From: Metallyticus violacea
Lineage: Eukaryota > Arthropoda > Insecta > Mantodea > Metallyticidae
NCBI GenBank assembly: GCA_030762175.1
Contig: CM060834.1
Coordinates: forward strand, 66,445,501 to 66,509,500
Reading direction: 5' to 3'
DNA length: 64,000 bases
Within the stretch, counting starts at the first letter, position 1. Each line of letters begins with the position of its first letter. Both the position numbers and the translations under genes were made by a program. A model generated the notes under the pieces. That model saw only the letters and a program-made list of their open reading frames with translations. It searched no databases and was not told where the DNA came from. Shown here piece by piece: positions 62,193 to 64,000 of the stretch.

Positions 62193-64000
62193 GACAAGCA
62201 TATTATGCGCAAAGAATCTCGAAAAGAAAAAAATTTTTTTTCGAAGTTTGGAAACTTCGTTAGAATCACTTTTTTTCCGTTCTTATTTGAGATAACTGGT
62301 TCTCTTTCATTATACTAGTTTGATAGCCTCAGAAAAGCATATTATGCGCAAAGAATCTCGAAAAGAAAAAAATTTTTTTTCGAAGATTGGAAACCTCGTT
62401 AGAATCACTTTTTTTCCGTTCTTATTTGAGATAACTGGTTCTCTTTCATTATACTAGTTTGATAGCCTCAGACAAGCATATTATGCGCAAAGAATCTCGA
62501 AAAGAAAAAAAATTTTTTTCGAAGTTTGGAAACTTCCTTAGAATCACTTTTTTTCCATTCTTATTTGAGATAACTTGTTCTCTTTCATTATACTAGTTTG
62601 ATAGCCTTAGACAAGCATATTATGCGCAAAGAATCTCGAAAAGAAAAAAATTTTTTTTCGAAGTTTGGAGACTTCGTTAGAATCACTTTTTTTCCGTTCT
62701 TATTTAAGATAACTTGTTCTCTTTCATTATACTAGTTTGATAGCCTTAGACAAGCATATTATTCGCAAAGAATCTCGAAAAGAAAAAAATTTTTTTTCCA
62801 AGTTTGGAAACTTCATTAGAATCACTTTTTTTCCGTTCTTATTTGAGATAACTGGTTCTCTTTCATTATACTAGTTTGATAGCCTCAGACAAGCATATTA
62901 TGCGCAAAGAATCTCGAAAAGAAAAAAATTTGTTTTCGAAGTTTGGAAACTTCGTTAGAATCACTGTTTTTCCGTTCTTATTTGAGATAACTTGTTCTCT
63001 TTCATTATACTAGTTTGATAGCCTTAGACAAGCATATTATGCGCAAAGAATGTCGAAAAGAAAAAATTTTTTTTTCGAAGTTTGGAAACTTCGTTAGAAT
63101 CACTTTTTTTCCGTTCTTATTTGAGATAACTGGTTCTCTTTCATTATACTAGTTTGATAGCCTCAGAAAAGCATATTATGCGCAAAGAATCTCGAAAAGA
63201 AAAAAATTTTTTTTCGAAGATTGGAAACCTCGTTAGAATCACTTTTTTTCCGTTCTTATTTGAGATAACTGGTTCTCTTTCATTATACTAGTTTGATAGC
63301 CTCAGACAAGCATATTATGCGCAAAGAATCTCGAAAAGAAAAAAAATTTTTTTCGAAGTTTGGAAACTTCCTTAGAATCACTTTTTTTCCATTCTTATTT
63401 GAGATAACTTGTTCTCTTTCATTATACTAGTTTGATAGCCTTAGACAAGCATATTATGCGCAAAGAATCTCGAAAAGAAAAAAATTTTTTTTCGAAGTTT
63501 GGAAACTTCGTTAGAATCACTTTTTTTCCGTTCTTATTTAAGATAACTTGTTCTCTTTCATTATACTAGTTTGATAGCCTTAGACAAGCATATTATGCGC
63601 AAAGAATCTCGAAAAGAAAAAAATTTTTTTTCGAAGTTTGGAAACTTCATTAGAAAAATTTTTTTCCATTCTAATTTGAGATAACTGGTTCTCTTTCATT
63701 ATACTAGTTTGATAGCCTCAGACAAGCAAATTATGCGCGAGGAATCTCGAAAAGAAAAAAATTTTTTTTCGAAGTTTGGAAACTTCGTTAGAATCACTTT
63801 TTTTCCGTTCTTATTTGAGATAACTGGTTCTCTTTCATTATACTAGTTTGAGAGCCTCAGAAAAGCATATTATGCGCAAAGAATCTCGAAAAGAAAAAAA
63901 TTTTTTTTCGAAGATTGGAAAGCTCGTTAGAATCACTTTTTTTCCGTTCTTATTTGAGATAACTGGTTCTCTTTCATTATACTAGTTTGATAGCCTCAGA
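62193..64000 (+). repeat. 15-monomer HOR (2083-bp period), copy 2, cut by window end
   Basis: It repeats 60110-61917, with markers at 62324, near 62759, 63644 and 63735. Small private changes include TTTGGAGACTTCG near 62670. The array continues past the window. Confidence 0.8.

Larger units (their letters stand above)
44566..62320 (+). repeat. Block A2 (second copy of A1)
   Basis: It runs parallel to 411-18585 with the same rare markers in the same order. Relative to A1 it has: one extra monomer near 45120-45260; one 2216-bp HOR fewer; six extra monomers between 48300 and 49700; two extra between 50386 and 50732; a private 10-bp deletion near 52556; four fewer monomers after 55243; two extra near 59400-60050; and six extra before 61561. 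The match to A1 stops near 62320. Confidence 0.85.
1..64000 (+). repeat. Tandem satellite array, 139-bp monomer, about 460 copies
   Basis: The same unit recurs head to tail from the first to the last base. Nearly every line shows the series TGCGCAAAGAATCTCG, an A/T run, CGAAGTTTGGAAAC, TTCGTTAGAATCAC, CATTATACTAG. Distances between equivalent positions are multiples of 139 bp, give or take a few bases. All copies face the same way, and there is no inversion, foreign insertion or unique spacer. The base composition is about 31% GC. The monomer is shorter than the usual 150-180 bp centromeric satellites but within the range of known satellite DNAs. I do not recognise the family. The array probably represents heterochromatin of a eukaryotic chromosome; a centromeric role is inference only. 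No stretch in the window holds a credible gene. Confidence 0.99.

Noticed and set aside
1..64000. CRISPR array
   Set aside because: Repeats are contiguous 139-bp units without unique spacers, and variation lies inside the unit rather than in spacer slots.
1..64000. Insertion sequences, retrotransposons or other mobile elements inside the array
   Set aside because: Every line follows the monomer pattern. No segment longer than a few bases departs from it, and no terminal repeats or target-site duplications were seen.
1..64000. Telomeric repeat or rDNA spacer identity
   Set aside because: No short G-rich telomere-type repeat and no rRNA-like or RNA polymerase I terminator-like sequence was seen. 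The unit length and composition do not match these, though a subtelomeric location cannot be excluded.

Overview
The whole 64 kb window is one uninterrupted satellite DNA array. It is made of about 460 head-to-tail copies of a monomer of 139 bp (about 31% GC, counted by hand on one consensus-like copy), all in the same orientation. I see no gene, RNA gene, transposon, CRISPR array or unique spacer anywhere. Recurrent open frames of 60-97 codons are by-products of the repeat. A pure array of this size points to constitutive heterochromatin (centromeric, pericentromeric or subtelomeric) of a eukaryote. I do not recognise the monomer family and cannot name the organism or clade.

Each monomer carries the same landmarks in order: a TGCGCA box; a dyad of TCGA, A-rich, T-rich and CGA built on a 15-nt A/T run; an overlapping 18-bp dyad CGAAGTTTGGAAACTTCG; the motif TTCGTTAGAATCAC, which resembles the left part of the mammalian CENP-B box; a T-rich tract; and an ACTAGT box. 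Monomers differ at a few linked positions (CAGACAAG, TAGACAAG, CAGAAAAG or GAGACAAG; CTTCGTT, CTTCCTT or CCTCGTT; CCGTTC or CCATTC; ACTGG, ACTTG or AAGATTACTGG). These variants make higher-order repeats (HORs) readable by eye.

Layout: 1-410, left-edge monomers. 411-18585, block A1, with an internal 16-mer tandem pair (2216 bp), a 20-mer pair (2779 bp) and a 16-mer pair (2222 bp). 19001-23180, superrepeat B1. 23181-25159, an A-type segment. 25160-33268, superrepeat B2 with a nested partial recopy. 33360-39842, superrepeat B3, about 8.2-8.6 kb (about 60 monomers) from B2. 39843-45261, block A0, whose 17-, 15- and 7-monomer units each start with a CCCCAGAC monomer. 44566-62320, block A2, a second copy of A1 shifted by 42-44 kb. 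60110-64000, a 15-mer tandem pair that overlaps the right end of A2.

Paired blocks differ mainly by whole-monomer steps (139, 278, 556, 834 or 2216 bp), the signature of unequal exchange and gene conversion, with a few shared rare indels acting as lineage tags. Nothing here encodes a multi-gene system. The interest lies in the multi-scale repeat architecture, the length-conserved A/T run and the CENP-B-box-like half-motif. Block edges were read by eye and may be off by up to about one monomer. Distances between named markers were computed from the coordinates.
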